A model generated the notes under the pieces. That model saw nothing but the letters and a program-made list of their open reading frames with translations. It ran no database searches and was not told the DNA's origin. DNA of 36,198 nucleotides from an uncultured Eisenbergiella sp. (GTDB lineage Bacteria > Bacillota > Clostridia > Lachnospirales > Lachnospiraceae). Position numbers and translations under genes: made by a program. Location of the stretch: assembly GCA_910585455.1 (NCBI GenBank), contig CAJUEL010000046.1, forward strand, positions 1 to 36,198. Reading direction: 5' to 3'. This document shows, one piece after another, positions 1 through 7,544 of this stretch. The stretch's first letter is position 1, and each line of letters begins with the position of its first letter.

Positions 1-47
1 GCATTTGCTGCTTTTCATTGTAGTATGAAAAAACCAAAGTTTTTTAT

Positions 48-98
48 CTACACCCCCATCGCTGCGGTCAGCAATGCTGCAAGTACTTTCTTTTTCAT
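48..98 (-). pseudogene. Signal-peptide start of a truncated importer binding protein
   Basis: A good ribosome binding site (GGAGGT, five bases before the start) leads into ATG at 98 and 16 codons reading MKKKVLAALLTAAMGV, followed by TAG at 48-50. The positively charged then hydrophobic residues are the start of a lipoprotein signal peptide. The place, just after two CUT1 permease genes on the same strand, is where a sugar-binding lipoprotein gene is expected. No lipobox cysteine is reached in this frame, and no signal-peptide continuation is seen in the other frames in the 47 bases left before the window ends. It may be broken by a frameshift or an insertion whose body lies outside the window, or be a sequence error. 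That it was a binding protein is inference from context. Confidence 0.5.
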
Positions 99-211
99 AG
101 TTTACCTCCACTTTGATTTATTATCACTCTGTGCTTTTCACAGAACAGTGACCTGTGTTTTGGGGCGGCGGTTTCTCTTTGGAAGCTGCCGCCTTTATTC
201 TGTATGCGCCA

Positions 212-1132
212 TCAGCCCTTTACGGAACCAACCGTAATACCGCCGATGAAGTACTTCTGTACGAAAGGATATACCAGCACGATCGGTCCGGTCGCCAGCA
301 CCGCGTTCGCCATCTTCACGCTCTCCGTCGGCAGGTCGCCCAGCGAAACATACTGGGATGCCATAGAATTCTTCAGCGCCGCCGCCTTGTTCACCACCTC
401 ATACAGCGTGTACTGCAGGGGCTTTACCGGAACCTTCGAGCCAAGGAACAGGGAGGAATTATACCACTCATTCCAGTATCCCAGCGCCAGGAACAGACCG
501 ATGGTCGCCAATGCGGGCTTCAGCATGGGAAGGATCAGGGATATGAAAATCCGCATGTCTCCCGCGCCGTCGATTTTCCCCGATTCCGTGATCTCATGGG
601 GAATCGACTTCACAAAGTTCTTCATCAATATGATCAGCCAGGGGCTCATCAACAGCGGCACGAACACCGCCAGGTAATTGTCTTTTAATTTATAGGTGCT
701 CGTCATCAGCAGGTAGTAAGGAACCAGACCTGCGCCGAAGAGGCTCGTGAAATAAATATAGAAGGAAATCACATTCCGGAAAGGGAAATCCTTTCTCTGC
801 AGGGCGTAGCCTGTCATGGAAATGATCGCCAGCCCCAGGAAGGTTCCGCCCAGGGTCATTGCGATCGTCAGCCCATAAGACTGCCAGATCATGTTCCCCT
901 TTACCACCATCTCATAGCCCAGTGTGGTGAACTCCCTCGGAATCATCGTAACGCCATATTTACGGATGTAGCTCTCCGAGGTGAAGGAGGTGCTCACAAT
1001 CATCACAAAAGGGATCACGCAGGCGATGGCATATAAGGTAATGATGATGTAGCCAAAGCCCCGGATGAACAAATCGGATGCGCCAAGCTTTACTTTGGTG
1101 CCCTGTTCCTCTAAAATACTGTTCTTTGCCAT
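212..1132 (-). CDS. CUT1 ABC importer permease, LplC/YtcP type
   Basis: This 306-residue inner-membrane permease resembles LplC/YtcP proteins that pair with LplB in importers for oligosaccharides or related compounds. About six hydrophobic segments are visible, and the cytoplasmic EAA loop that docks the ATPase reads EITESGKIDGAG followed by ILPMLKP. The C-terminus GGITVGSVKG is typical of the family. I chose the ATG at 1132 over a TTG further upstream because AAGGTGG sits about nine bases before it and it leaves a 19-base gap after the upstream permease stop. It forms an operon with the permease at 1152-2090. No ATP-binding subunit is nearby, as is usual for Bacillota CUT1 systems that use a shared MsmX-like ATPase. 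The substrate cannot be read from the sequence. Confidence 0.9.
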   Translation of the reverse strand: MAKNSILEEQGTKVKLGASDLFIRGFGYIIITLYAIACVIPFVMIVSTSFTSESYIRKYGVTMIPREFTTLGYEMVVKGNMIWQSYGLTIAMTLGGTFLGLAIISMTGYALQRKDFPFRNVISFYIYFTSLFGAGLVPYYLLMTSTYKLKDNYLAVFVPLLMSPWLIILMKNFVKSIPHEITESGKIDGAGDMRIFISLILPMLKPALATIGLFLALGYWNEWYNSSLFLGSKVPVKPLQYTLYEVVNKAAALKNSMASQYVSLGDLPTESVKMANAVLATGPIVLVYPFVQKYFIGGITVGSVKG

Positions 1133-1151
1133 ATATCTGTCCCCACCTTTC

Positions 1152-2090
1152 TCAGAATAAGGAATATTCCGGATCAATCTTCTTCACGACGAAGTTTACA
1201 GTCATAACCATCACAAACCCGACAACGGACTGATACAGACCAACCGCGGAAGCTGTGGAGAAGTTCAGATCCTTCATCGTGCTGCGGTAAACGAAGGTCT
1301 CAATGATATCGGTGGTCGGATACAGCGTGGTGTTCGTGCCGATGATATTGTAGAACAGACCGAAGTTACCTCTGATGATGCCGCCCAGCGCGAACAGCAG
1401 CAGGATGATGATGGTGGGCTTTAAGGAGGGAAGCAGTATGTAGCGGATCCTCTGGAAACCGTTTGCACCGTCCACCTTCGCCGCCTCGATCATCTCCGCG
1501 TCGATGCCGCAGATTGCCGCGAAATACACGATGGAATCATATCCCACATTCTGCCACAGGTTTACTAACGGAATGATGAATGGCCAGACCTTCGGGTCTG
1601 CGTAAGGCATCCATTTCTCCCTGCCCATACTGGTCAGGATTCCGTTGATCATGCCGGTATCGGAATTCAGTAAGCTGAATACCAGCAGGCCGACCAGAAC
1701 CTGGGAAATGAAATGAGGCAGAAGCATCAGCGTCTGGGAAACCTTCTTGAAATACTTGCTGTGGATTTCGTTGAGCAGGATTGCCGTCGCGATCGCACAG
1801 ACATTGCCCAGCACGATGAAAACGACATTATACAGGATCGTGTTCCTTGTCAGCTCCCAGAGCTTGCCGGAAGCGGTCAGGAATTCGAAATTCTTAAATC
1901 CGATAAAGGGACTCTTAAAAATGCCCGCTTTCATGTTGAAATTGACGAATGCGACATAGATGCCCGGCAGCGGCATGTAGTTAAATAAGAAGAAAAATAT
2001 GATTGCCGGTACACACATCAGCGTCAGTGTGCGGTACTTGAACAGGTTGTAGAAAAAACCGCCCTTTTTCGATGCTTTTTTTTCTTTCAT
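1152..2090 (-). CDS. CUT1 ABC importer permease, LplB type
   Basis: This 312-residue permease is the LplB-like partner of the gene at 212-1132. A charged N-terminus is followed by a first membrane segment ending in FNYMPLPGIYVAF, the characteristic LplB opening. The EAA loop reads MIEAAKVDGANG followed by LLPSLKP, and the end DPEYSLF is also typical. The ATG at 2090 is preferred to an upstream in-frame start because AAGGAGG lies 12 bases upstream and LplB proteins start with a short lysine-rich stretch. It is the first gene of its operon and has a near-consensus promoter at 2153-2181, with a cre-like site just downstream of the expected transcription start. Carbon catabolite repression is therefore likely. 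Confidence 0.9.
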   Translation of the reverse strand: MKEKKASKKGGFFYNLFKYRTLTLMCVPAIIFFFLFNYMPLPGIYVAFVNFNMKAGIFKSPFIGFKNFEFLTASGKLWELTRNTILYNVVFIVLGNVCAIATAILLNEIHSKYFKKVSQTLMLLPHFISQVLVGLLVFSLLNSDTGMINGILTSMGREKWMPYADPKVWPFIIPLVNLWQNVGYDSIVYFAAICGIDAEMIEAAKVDGANGFQRIRYILLPSLKPTIIILLLFALGGIIRGNFGLFYNIIGTNTTLYPTTDIIETFVYRSTMKDLNFSTASAVGLYQSVVGFVMVMTVNFVVKKIDPEYSLF

Positions 2091-2129
2091 AGGTGACCAT
2101 CCCCTCCTTGTTTTATCATTGCGATTAAT

Positions 2130-2145
2130 TTGCAATCGCTTTCAG
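2130..2145 (-). promoter_or_regulatory. cre-like catabolite repression site
   Basis: On the minus strand the sequence reads CTGAAAGCGATTGCAA, which matches 14 of 16 positions of the CcpA cre consensus WTGNAARCGNWWWCAW as I recall it. It lies just downstream of the promoter at 2153-2181, where CcpA would block transcription. It partly overlaps a 19-base inverted repeat (GCGATT, seven bases, AATCGC; 2121-2139), so a LacI-type operator is an alternative reading. Confidence 0.5.
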
Positions 2146-2152
2146 TAAAGTT

Positions 2153-2181
2153 ATCATAGCACTTTGTTTTTGGTTTTGCAA
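2153..2181 (-). promoter_or_regulatory. Sigma-A promoter of the LplBC-type operon
   Basis: The minus strand has TTGCAA (2181-2176), a 17-base spacer and TATGAT (2158-2153). Spacing is ideal, with four of six and five of six consensus bases. Transcription would start near 2146, giving a leader of about 55 bases before the ATG at 2090. Confidence 0.75.
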
Positions 2182-2239
2182 TATAGAATTCCTCCCATCG
2201 CGCCTTTTTCACTTTTTCCACAAATTTTCACCCTTGTTT

Positions 2240-2256
2240 TTGTGTACTATACACAA
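2240..2256. promoter_or_regulatory. Perfect palindrome upstream of the LplBC promoter
   Basis: TTGTGTA-CTA-TACACAA is a perfect inverted repeat with seven-base arms and a three-base centre. It sits about 60 bases upstream of the -35 hexamer at 2176-2181, a position that suits an activator more than a repressor. The binding protein is not identifiable here. Confidence 0.45.
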
Positions 2257-2413
2257 TACTTTCCCTCTTTTAAATCATCACCCCCTGTCCTGTGGCTCCG
2301 TTTGGAATAATATTCATGGAATCCGGTATCATTTTCACTCTCTATAGGATAAATTGCGAATCGTTCCGGAGTACTCCAAAGATAAATGCAGCAAATTGCC
2401 TTTACCGAAACGA

Positions 2414-2449
2414 AAACAGCAGCCTGACAAATACGTCAAACTGCTGTTT
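2414..2449 (-). terminator. Terminator after the AGCS symporter gene
   Basis: The arms AAACAGCAG (2414-2422) and CTGCTGTTT (2441-2449) enclose a second short stem TGAC/GTCA. On the minus strand the hairpin runs into TTTTCGTTTC; on the plus strand it is followed by a stronger T-run. It lies 58 bases after the symporter stop and would insulate the downstream LplBC promoter. It may work in both directions. Confidence 0.7.
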
Positions 2450-2506
2450 CCTGTTTTTTCCAGGCTTGCCGCCCTTTCCTTTTCCCCGGCTTCGAAAGAA
2501 TGCTTC

Positions 2507-4036
2507 TCACCTGCGCAGATCCCAATACCCGCATTTCGTTCCGACCGCCTTTGATGTAAACGGTGTGCCATCTTTCTGTTTATAATGCCGCGTCGCCCGC
2601 AGAATATATTTCGTACCGATATACAAAAGCGGAATGTTGGCAAACACAATCAAAATGTTTCCCAGGTCGGAAATCGCCCAGAGATTGCTCAAATCGATGC
2701 CGGCAATGGAGCAGAAAATTCCAAACGCCGTGATGGCAATTCCCAAAATCCGCACGCCATTGATAAATCCCTTTTTCCGCGTGATCCGGTTCGCCGCAAT
2801 TTCCGAAAAGCTGATCATTCCCACCAGGCAGGTGAAGGCAAACAGACAGAAGCATACGGTGATGGATAAGGCGATCACGGCGTTCATCGCCGTTCCAGGG
2901 GTCAGCTCTTTGGCGGAGGCGAGAAATTTAGGCAGCTTATCCAGCGCCATGAACGCCTCGCCCTCACTCCCGGACCATAAATGCGCCATGACCACCACGA
3001 ACCCGGTCAACGTACAGATCACCATCGTGTCCAGAAATACGCCGATGGACTGCACAACGCCCTGCTCACAGGGATGCTCACTGTTGGCAGCGCCTGCCGC
3101 CATGGTGATTGTTCCCTGCCCCGCTTCATTGGACATCAGCCCACGCTTCACGCCCTGTGCCAGAACCGTGCCGAATGCGCCGCCAAACACCGCTTCCGGC
3201 GAAAACGCTCCGCCAAACACCGCCGCAAAGAAATAAGGAATCCGGTTCAGGTTTAAAAGGATCAGCACAAGCACAGTCGCCACATACAGCACCGCCATGA
3301 CCGGCACCATTTTATCCGTCACCTTCGTCACCTTTTTGATGCCGCCGAAAGCGATATATGTCGTCACGCCGATCAGAATAACCGCAATCACATAATAAAA
3401 CCAGGCGTCGTTTGAAAACGTACGGCCGCTCACAAGCTGCGCCATCTCTCCTATCGAAGAAACCACGTTGTAGCCCTGCGCCGGCAGACAGCACATCGCA
3501 TAGACGATGAACATCACGGACAAAAATACGCCTGCTGCCGCACTGTTTTTTAAAAGCCTTTTTCCGTAAAAAGGAAGGCCTCCGATCAGCTCATCTTCCT
3601 TTTTTTCCTTAAAAATCTGCGCAAGCACCGCCTCCGCATAAGCGGTCGCCATGCCAAAAAACGCCGATATCCACATCCAGAACAGCGCGCCCGGGCCTCC
3701 CACCGTGATTGCCCCCGTCACGCCCAGTATGTTGCCGGGTCCTACGCGCATCGCCGAGCTTAAAAAGAATGCCGTCAGCGGAGAAAGGCCTGCCTCCTCG
3801 CTTTTTTTGCGCGCCAGTATTTTCAAACCCTTTTTAAAATGTGTGACCTGGATGAAACCGGTTTTCACGGTAAAAAAGATTCCGGAGCCCACCAGCAGTA
3901 TGATCGCCAGGGAAAAATTTCCCAGAAGCGGAATCCGCTGATACCACGCCAGATTGGTGGGAAAGTCCCAGAAAAAGTCCGAAACCGGCACCACAAAATC
4001 AAATACCCTGTTAATGGCTTCAAAAATCTGCTGCAT
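2507..4036 (-). CDS. Alanine/glycine:sodium symporter, AGCS family
   Basis: This 509-residue membrane protein belongs to the AGCS (AlsT/DagA) family of sodium-coupled importers for alanine or glycine. It has about ten to eleven hydrophobic segments. The family hallmark near residues 85-120 reads RVGPGNILGVTGAITVGGPG and continues with an aromatic-rich helix ending in TAYAEA. A second conserved block reads KRGLMSNEAGQG. I chose the ATG at 4036 (MQQIFEAINRV) over a start ten codons upstream because GGAGG lies six bases before it. It is transcribed divergently from the AraC regulator at 4248. A TATAAT box lies at 4118-4123 on the minus strand, though without a clear -35. The family call is firm; alanine rather than glycine is not settled. 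Confidence 0.93.
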   Translation of the reverse strand: MQQIFEAINRVFDFVVPVSDFFWDFPTNLAWYQRIPLLGNFSLAIILLVGSGIFFTVKTGFIQVTHFKKGLKILARKKSEEAGLSPLTAFFLSSAMRVGPGNILGVTGAITVGGPGALFWMWISAFFGMATAYAEAVLAQIFKEKKEDELIGGLPFYGKRLLKNSAAAGVFLSVMFIVYAMCCLPAQGYNVVSSIGEMAQLVSGRTFSNDAWFYYVIAVILIGVTTYIAFGGIKKVTKVTDKMVPVMAVLYVATVLVLILLNLNRIPYFFAAVFGGAFSPEAVFGGAFGTVLAQGVKRGLMSNEAGQGTITMAAGAANSEHPCEQGVVQSIGVFLDTMVICTLTGFVVVMAHLWSGSEGEAFMALDKLPKFLASAKELTPGTAMNAVIALSITVCFCLFAFTCLVGMISFSEIAANRITRKKGFINGVRILGIAITAFGIFCSIAGIDLSNLWAISDLGNILIVFANIPLLYIGTKYILRATRHYKQKDGTPFTSKAVGTKCGYWDLRR

Positions 4037-4117
4037 ATGTATCCTCCTTCTCGCACCGGCGTCCATCCAGAAATGGCATTCCGTTTATATGGCAACGTTT
4101 TACTTATCATATGCATC

Positions 4118-4123
4118 ATTATA
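4118..4123 (-). promoter_or_regulatory. Candidate -10 box of the symporter gene
   Basis: TATAAT reads on the minus strand about 80 bases upstream of the symporter ATG. No convincing -35 hexamer is at the right distance, so the promoter may need an activator. The divergent AraC regulator would be the obvious candidate, but that is inference. Confidence 0.35.
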
Positions 4124-4157
4124 CGCGGACTTTTTTAAAGAAAATATGGAAATAGAG

Positions 4158-4187
4158 TTGTATTCTTTGCAAATAGTGCTGTAAAAT
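4158..4187 (+). promoter_or_regulatory. Candidate promoter of the AraC-family gene
   Basis: TTGTAT (4158-4163), an 18-base spacer and TAAAAT (4182-4187) precede the AraC-family gene, leaving a leader of about 55 bases. Both hexamers match moderately. Confidence 0.45.
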
Positions 4188-4247
4188 GAACAGGAACAGG
4201 AAGCTGCTGCCCGCAGGCGATGCCATGTATTGAAAAAGGGGATTTCT

Positions 4248-5093
4248 ATGGGAACGAATTATCCGGAAACCGGTTATATGAAAGGAGATTTTTGTCTGTT
4301 CTATTTACGGGAGGTGACAGAGCAGGATTTTTCTTTTCATTATCATGCTTTTCATAAGGTTTTAATTTTTCTGGGAGGAAATGTGGGCTATGGTGTGGAG
4401 GGGCGTTCCTATGAGCTTCGCCCCAGGGATATCATTCTGGTCAGGGCGGGGGAAATTCACCGTCCGATTCCTCATGACCGCAATCCCTATGAACGGATTA
4501 TTTTGTATTTGTCGCCGGATTTTTTAGCGCCCGCAGCACAGCAGGGCTATGATTTAACTCCGGTTTTTGATGCCGCAGCCTCCACCGGCTCCAATCTCGT
4601 CTCCCTTCCCAGGCCGGATATCCCCGTTCTGGAAACCTTTGCCGGACAGATGAAAGCCGCCCTCAATGCCGCCGCCTATGCGGCGCCGCTTTTTCAAAGG
4701 ACGCTGGTGCTTTCTTTCCTGATCTGGCTCAACCGCCTGCAAAAGGACGGCAGTCTCCATTACCAAAGCCCTGCCGCCTCTAATCCGCTCATTCTGCAGC
4801 TGCTTGATTATCTCAACGCCAACATCACCGCCGCCGTGTCCATTGACACGCTCGCTGACCGTTGCCATGTAAGCCGTTCCCACCTGATGCACCTTTTCAA
4901 GGCTGAAACAGGCTTTTCCATTTTGCGCTACATCACGGAAAAACGGCTTTTCCTCGCCAGACAGCACATCAAATCCGGCATGTCCGCCACCCAGGCCTGC
5001 TTTTCCTGCGGCTTTACCGACTATTCCTGCTTCTATAAAGCCTTCCGCGCCAAATTCGGCGTTTCCCCGAAGGATGCCGCAAAGCTTCCTTGA
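4248..5093 (+). CDS. AraC-family transcriptional regulator with cupin sensor
   Basis: This 281-residue regulator has an N-terminal cupin-like ligand domain (about residues 20-85, with FHYHAFHKVLIFLGG and a later EIHRP) and a C-terminal double helix-turn-helix (about residues 180-278). Landmarks of the latter are DTLADRCHVSRSHLMHLFK, then a second helix set with CFSCGFTDYSCFYKAFRAKF and a final GVSPKD. I prefer the ATG at 4248 to the TTG at 4230 because AAAGGGG is well placed before it. It is divergent from the alanine symporter and convergent with ibrB. A role in regulating the symporter is plausible from position only; many such proteins respond to sugars. Confidence 0.9.
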   Translation: MGTNYPETGYMKGDFCLFYLREVTEQDFSFHYHAFHKVLIFLGGNVGYGVEGRSYELRPRDIILVRAGEIHRPIPHDRNPYERIILYLSPDFLAPAAQQGYDLTPVFDAAASTGSNLVSLPRPDIPVLETFAGQMKAALNAAAYAAPLFQRTLVLSFLIWLNRLQKDGSLHYQSPAASNPLILQLLDYLNANITAAVSIDTLADRCHVSRSHLMHLFKAETGFSILRYITEKRLFLARQHIKSGMSATQACFSCGFTDYSCFYKAFRAKFGVSPKDAAKLP

Positions 5094-5159
5094 GCCCTTG
5101 TGATGCTCCCGCCATCTGCAAAGCGTCTCCGATGCCCTACACCACGCCGGGGCCGTCAG

Positions 5160-5690
5160 CTATTTATCCGCAACCTTCTCCTCGGGCACCCAGGCCTTGC
5201 CGAATTCGGTATCACGAAACAGCTCGGTCAGACCGGTGATCTGTTTCAACCGCAAAATCTCATCCCGGTCCATTCCCAGGTGCTTGGAAATCCAGTTATC
5301 GCTTCTGCCGATATCGTGCAGCTCCCGCACGATGTTGCTCATCAGCTCCACATCATGGGAACCGCGCGCCCTGTTATGCCGGATCGTGCTCGCCATCCGC
5401 TGATCCAGCGGCTTATTGATGACCGAGACCGGCAGCTTGCCTTCCTCCCGGCGGTAAATGTCGGGATAATCCCGCATCACCCGGTAACGGTGAAAGCCGT
5501 CCACGATGATGTAAATATCCCTTTTTCTGTCATAATAGCACACGATCGGCATCGTATAGCCGTCTTCCTTGATACTGTCATATAAAAGCTTCATCTCCGG
5601 CGGGGCGACCGCGTTCGGATTGTAGCTGTTGGGCTCTATTTTTTCAAAAGGAACCCTGATAATGTCATAAACCGGACTGCGAAACGGCAT
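5160..5690 (-). CDS. ibrB: IbrB-like ParB-family protein
   Basis: This 176-residue protein carries a ParB-type nuclease/CTPase fold: an N-terminal strand IEPNSYNPN, the motif VDGFHRYRV near residues 70-80 (compare ParB DGxRRxRA), and a helical block with RHNRARGSHDVE near 105-120. A short helix-turn-helix-like end (NWISKHLGMDRDEILRLKQ) follows. It matches the architecture of IbrB, which in Escherichia coli acts with IbrA on expression of immunoglobulin-binding protein genes. Its ATG directly follows the TAA of the ibrA-like gene, so the pair is translationally linked. It lacks the C-terminal dimerisation domain of chromosomal ParB, so it is not a plasmid partition protein. Its biochemical role is not known. 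Confidence 0.8.
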   Translation of the reverse strand: MPFRSPVYDIIRVPFEKIEPNSYNPNAVAPPEMKLLYDSIKEDGYTMPIVCYYDRKRDIYIIVDGFHRYRVMRDYPDIYRREEGKLPVSVINKPLDQRMASTIRHNRARGSHDVELMSNIVRELHDIGRSDNWISKHLGMDRDEILRLKQITGLTELFRDTEFGKAWVPEEKVADK

Positions 5691-7010
5691 TTATACTCCC
5701 TCCATTCCCTGATACTTTTCCTTGATCAGGTCAATTCTCTTCTTATCCTCGCGCATGAGCCCGAAGCCCATAAACCTGCAAAGATGATCATTTTTTAAAA
5801 TACAATAGCACATACGCTTCCAGGACGGAACATCCTTTGTCGTCTTAATATCATCCGTGTCATCCGGAATATCCTGCTTGAAAATGACCCGCGCCTTTTT
5901 ATCCAGCGTGTAATTGGAAACGCCGTTTAGCTCGATCTGATAGCCATGATCCCGCAGCTCCTGGATCGTTTCCGCCGACAGCCCGCCGCCCGTCGTGTGC
6001 CAGAAATCGATGGAGGTCTGGAATTTTTTCCGGTAATTTTTCTGCAGCTTTTCCGGAAGCGTGTCCAGCAAAAACATCGTATAGGACTGCCAGGTATGTC
6101 CCTCCGGCAGCTTCACATCCCGATAGCCCATCGCTTTCGTTTTCCCGTAAATGGAGGTGAAATTCGCCCCCTGCACGCGCCCTACCAGCTTTGTCCATGT
6201 CTCCGGCTCCAGAATCCGGTACAGATTCAGCGCTTCCTTCGCATAGTCGTTAAAAGGCGACGCGACGCGCATCTGGACGGGGGTCAGCCCCGCCTTGTAG
6301 TACAGGTCATACAGCTTATTGTAGGGATAACCGAATTTAAAATACGCCGTCCATACATCCGATGTGGTCCAGTCATACATCGGCGATGCCGTCCACACAT
6401 CCTTGAACTGCTTGGATATCCAGCACTGCCCTTCATAGCCGTATTTTTTGTTCAAAAAACCGTTATAACGATGCAACGACTCCTCCGCCCGAAGCCCCAG
6501 CAGGCAGACTGTTTTCCGGTTTGCATGAATCTGCTTAAACCATCTGCCAAACTGCTTGGCCAGATCCTCCTCCAGCATTTTGTATTTGTACAGCTGGAAC
6601 GGATTCCTTCCCATATGTATGACATAGGGTTTGCGTGGCAGCGGACGCACCCAGATTTCCTGCTTTTTGTCATCCCAGGGATACCAGTACATCTGATAGT
6701 TGCTCATCGCCGTGCGCACAGCCATGGGCAGACACACCCAATAGGGCTCGATCCGTTTTTCGTACATGTCAAACACCTTTTCCACGTACTGCGTCGTCAC
6801 CTGGTACTGCGCTTCAAAATCCTGATGAAATACGCCGATCCGCTTGCGGATCTTATGCTTTTCCATGTAATCCATTAAAATGTGAAGAAGCAGGCTGCTG
6901 TCCTTTCCTCCGCTGAAAGAAATATAAATATTGTCAAACTCCTGAAAAATATAGTCCAGACGTTCCTGCAGCGCTTCGTACACATTGATGTCAAGAATCT
7001 TTTTCTCCAA
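5691..7010 (-). CDS. ibrA: IbrA-like PAPS-reductase-fold protein (DUF3440)
   Basis: This 439-residue protein has an adenine nucleotide alpha hydrolase (PP-loop) domain: SFSGGKDSS at about residues 31-39, followed by a helix LLLHILMDYM. The rest (RPLPRKPYVI, LLGLRAEES, PMYDWTTSDVWTA, RVASPFND) matches the IbrA/DUF3440 layout, in which a sulfotransferase-like ATP-handling domain is joined to a C-terminal extension. I propose the TTG at 7010 because AGGAGAGGG lies just before it and the protein then starts near LDINVYEAL like relatives; the frame is open for 27 more codons upstream. It forms an operon with ibrB and is driven by a strong promoter at 7106-7134. The pair is often carried on phages and accessory islands, as expected beside a mobile element. 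The reaction is unknown. Confidence 0.82.
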   Translation of the reverse strand: MEKKILDINVYEALQERLDYIFQEFDNIYISFSGGKDSSLLLHILMDYMEKHKIRKRIGVFHQDFEAQYQVTTQYVEKVFDMYEKRIEPYWVCLPMAVRTAMSNYQMYWYPWDDKKQEIWVRPLPRKPYVIHMGRNPFQLYKYKMLEEDLAKQFGRWFKQIHANRKTVCLLGLRAEESLHRYNGFLNKKYGYEGQCWISKQFKDVWTASPMYDWTTSDVWTAYFKFGYPYNKLYDLYYKAGLTPVQMRVASPFNDYAKEALNLYRILEPETWTKLVGRVQGANFTSIYGKTKAMGYRDVKLPEGHTWQSYTMFLLDTLPEKLQKNYRKKFQTSIDFWHTTGGGLSAETIQELRDHGYQIELNGVSNYTLDKKARVIFKQDIPDDTDDIKTTKDVPSWKRMCYCILKNDHLCRFMGFGLMREDKKRIDLIKEKYQGMEGV

Positions 7011-7105
7011 TGCCCTCTCCTCTTCTGCTTTCGTGTAACAGTTCTGATAAGCCCAGGCTGTTACGCTCCCGTTGCACCTTCCGCCCCCCAAAGCTATATT
7101 TTTCT

Positions 7106-7134
7106 ATTTTACCTTTTTTTTGCGGTATTGTCAA
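7106..7134 (-). promoter_or_regulatory. Strong sigma-A promoter of ibrAB
   Basis: The minus strand reads TTGACA (7134-7129), a 17-base spacer rich in A, and TAAAAT (7111-7106). This is nearly ideal and lies about 95 bases before the proposed start of ibrA. The low-GC DNA just upstream probably belongs to the mobile element, so the element may end close to this promoter. Confidence 0.8.
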
Positions 7135-7248
7135 AACCTGATTGCGAAAAGCTACCGAATATGGTAACAACAGTTCACGGCGCCACCGTATCAACTGCAT
7201 AAATGCCCGAAAATCAAGCATTTTCAAGCACTCCCACAATACACAAAT

Positions 7249-7425
7249 TCAATTATTTTTCATGCCATGCATATCGTTCTCTATCAGACGGATAATTTTG
7301 TTGTTCATGCTTTCCCTGCTTTGTTGGCTGTAATGGAATGATACTTCATAGGTGGTGTTGCCTATTTTCTTGGTAAAGCCTTTACGCCTTTCCTGCGCCC
7401 TCTTGGTAGTGTCTGCTTTCTTCAT
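7249..7425 (-). CDS. tnpW: TnpW-like transposon-encoded small protein
   Basis: A 58-residue frame on the minus strand starts at ATG 7425 with AAAGGAG eight bases upstream. It reads MKKADTTKRAQERRKGFTKK, then IGNTTYEVSFHY and NNKIIRLIENDM. This matches the short TnpW-type proteins of Tn4451/Tn4453-related clostridial elements: a basic N-terminus, then I-G-x-T-x-Y-x-V and a C-terminal K-I-x-R-L-I helix. In those elements tnpW is at the end opposite the recombinase gene tnpX. The same holds here, which marks this as the far edge of the element. Its function is not established. Confidence 0.7.
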   Translation of the reverse strand: MKKADTTKRAQERRKGFTKKIGNTTYEVSFHYSQQSRESMNNKIIRLIENDMHGMKNN

Positions 7426-7442
7426 TCTCTGCTCCTTTACAT

Positions 7443-7478
7443 AAAAATTGAGCGTATAGATTTGATTTCTATACGCTC
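7443..7478 (-). terminator. Terminator after the peptidase E gene
   Basis: Perfect 11-base arms GAGCGTATAGA and TCTATACGCTC with a seven-base loop are followed on the minus strand by AATTTTTA. It lies 67 bases after the peptidase stop and 18 bases before the tnpW start. Confidence 0.85.
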
Positions 7479-7544
7479 TGACGCTGTGTTATTATTTTGC
7501 TGTGATTGTGGTACACACTTCTTTCCAACAAATTTGAATTTCTT

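Noticed and set aside
1..50. Group II intron start at the break in the binding-protein gene
   Set aside because: GTGTAG only partly fits the GUGYG intron start, and too little sequence is available.
2335..2649. Frame over the symporter 3' end and terminator
   Set aside because: It runs through the terminator hairpin and the symporter coding end in another frame.
7135..7248. Possible element end resembling the 12620-12640 region
   Set aside because: A short shared GTATCA...TGCA pattern was seen, but it is too weak to define a terminal repeat.
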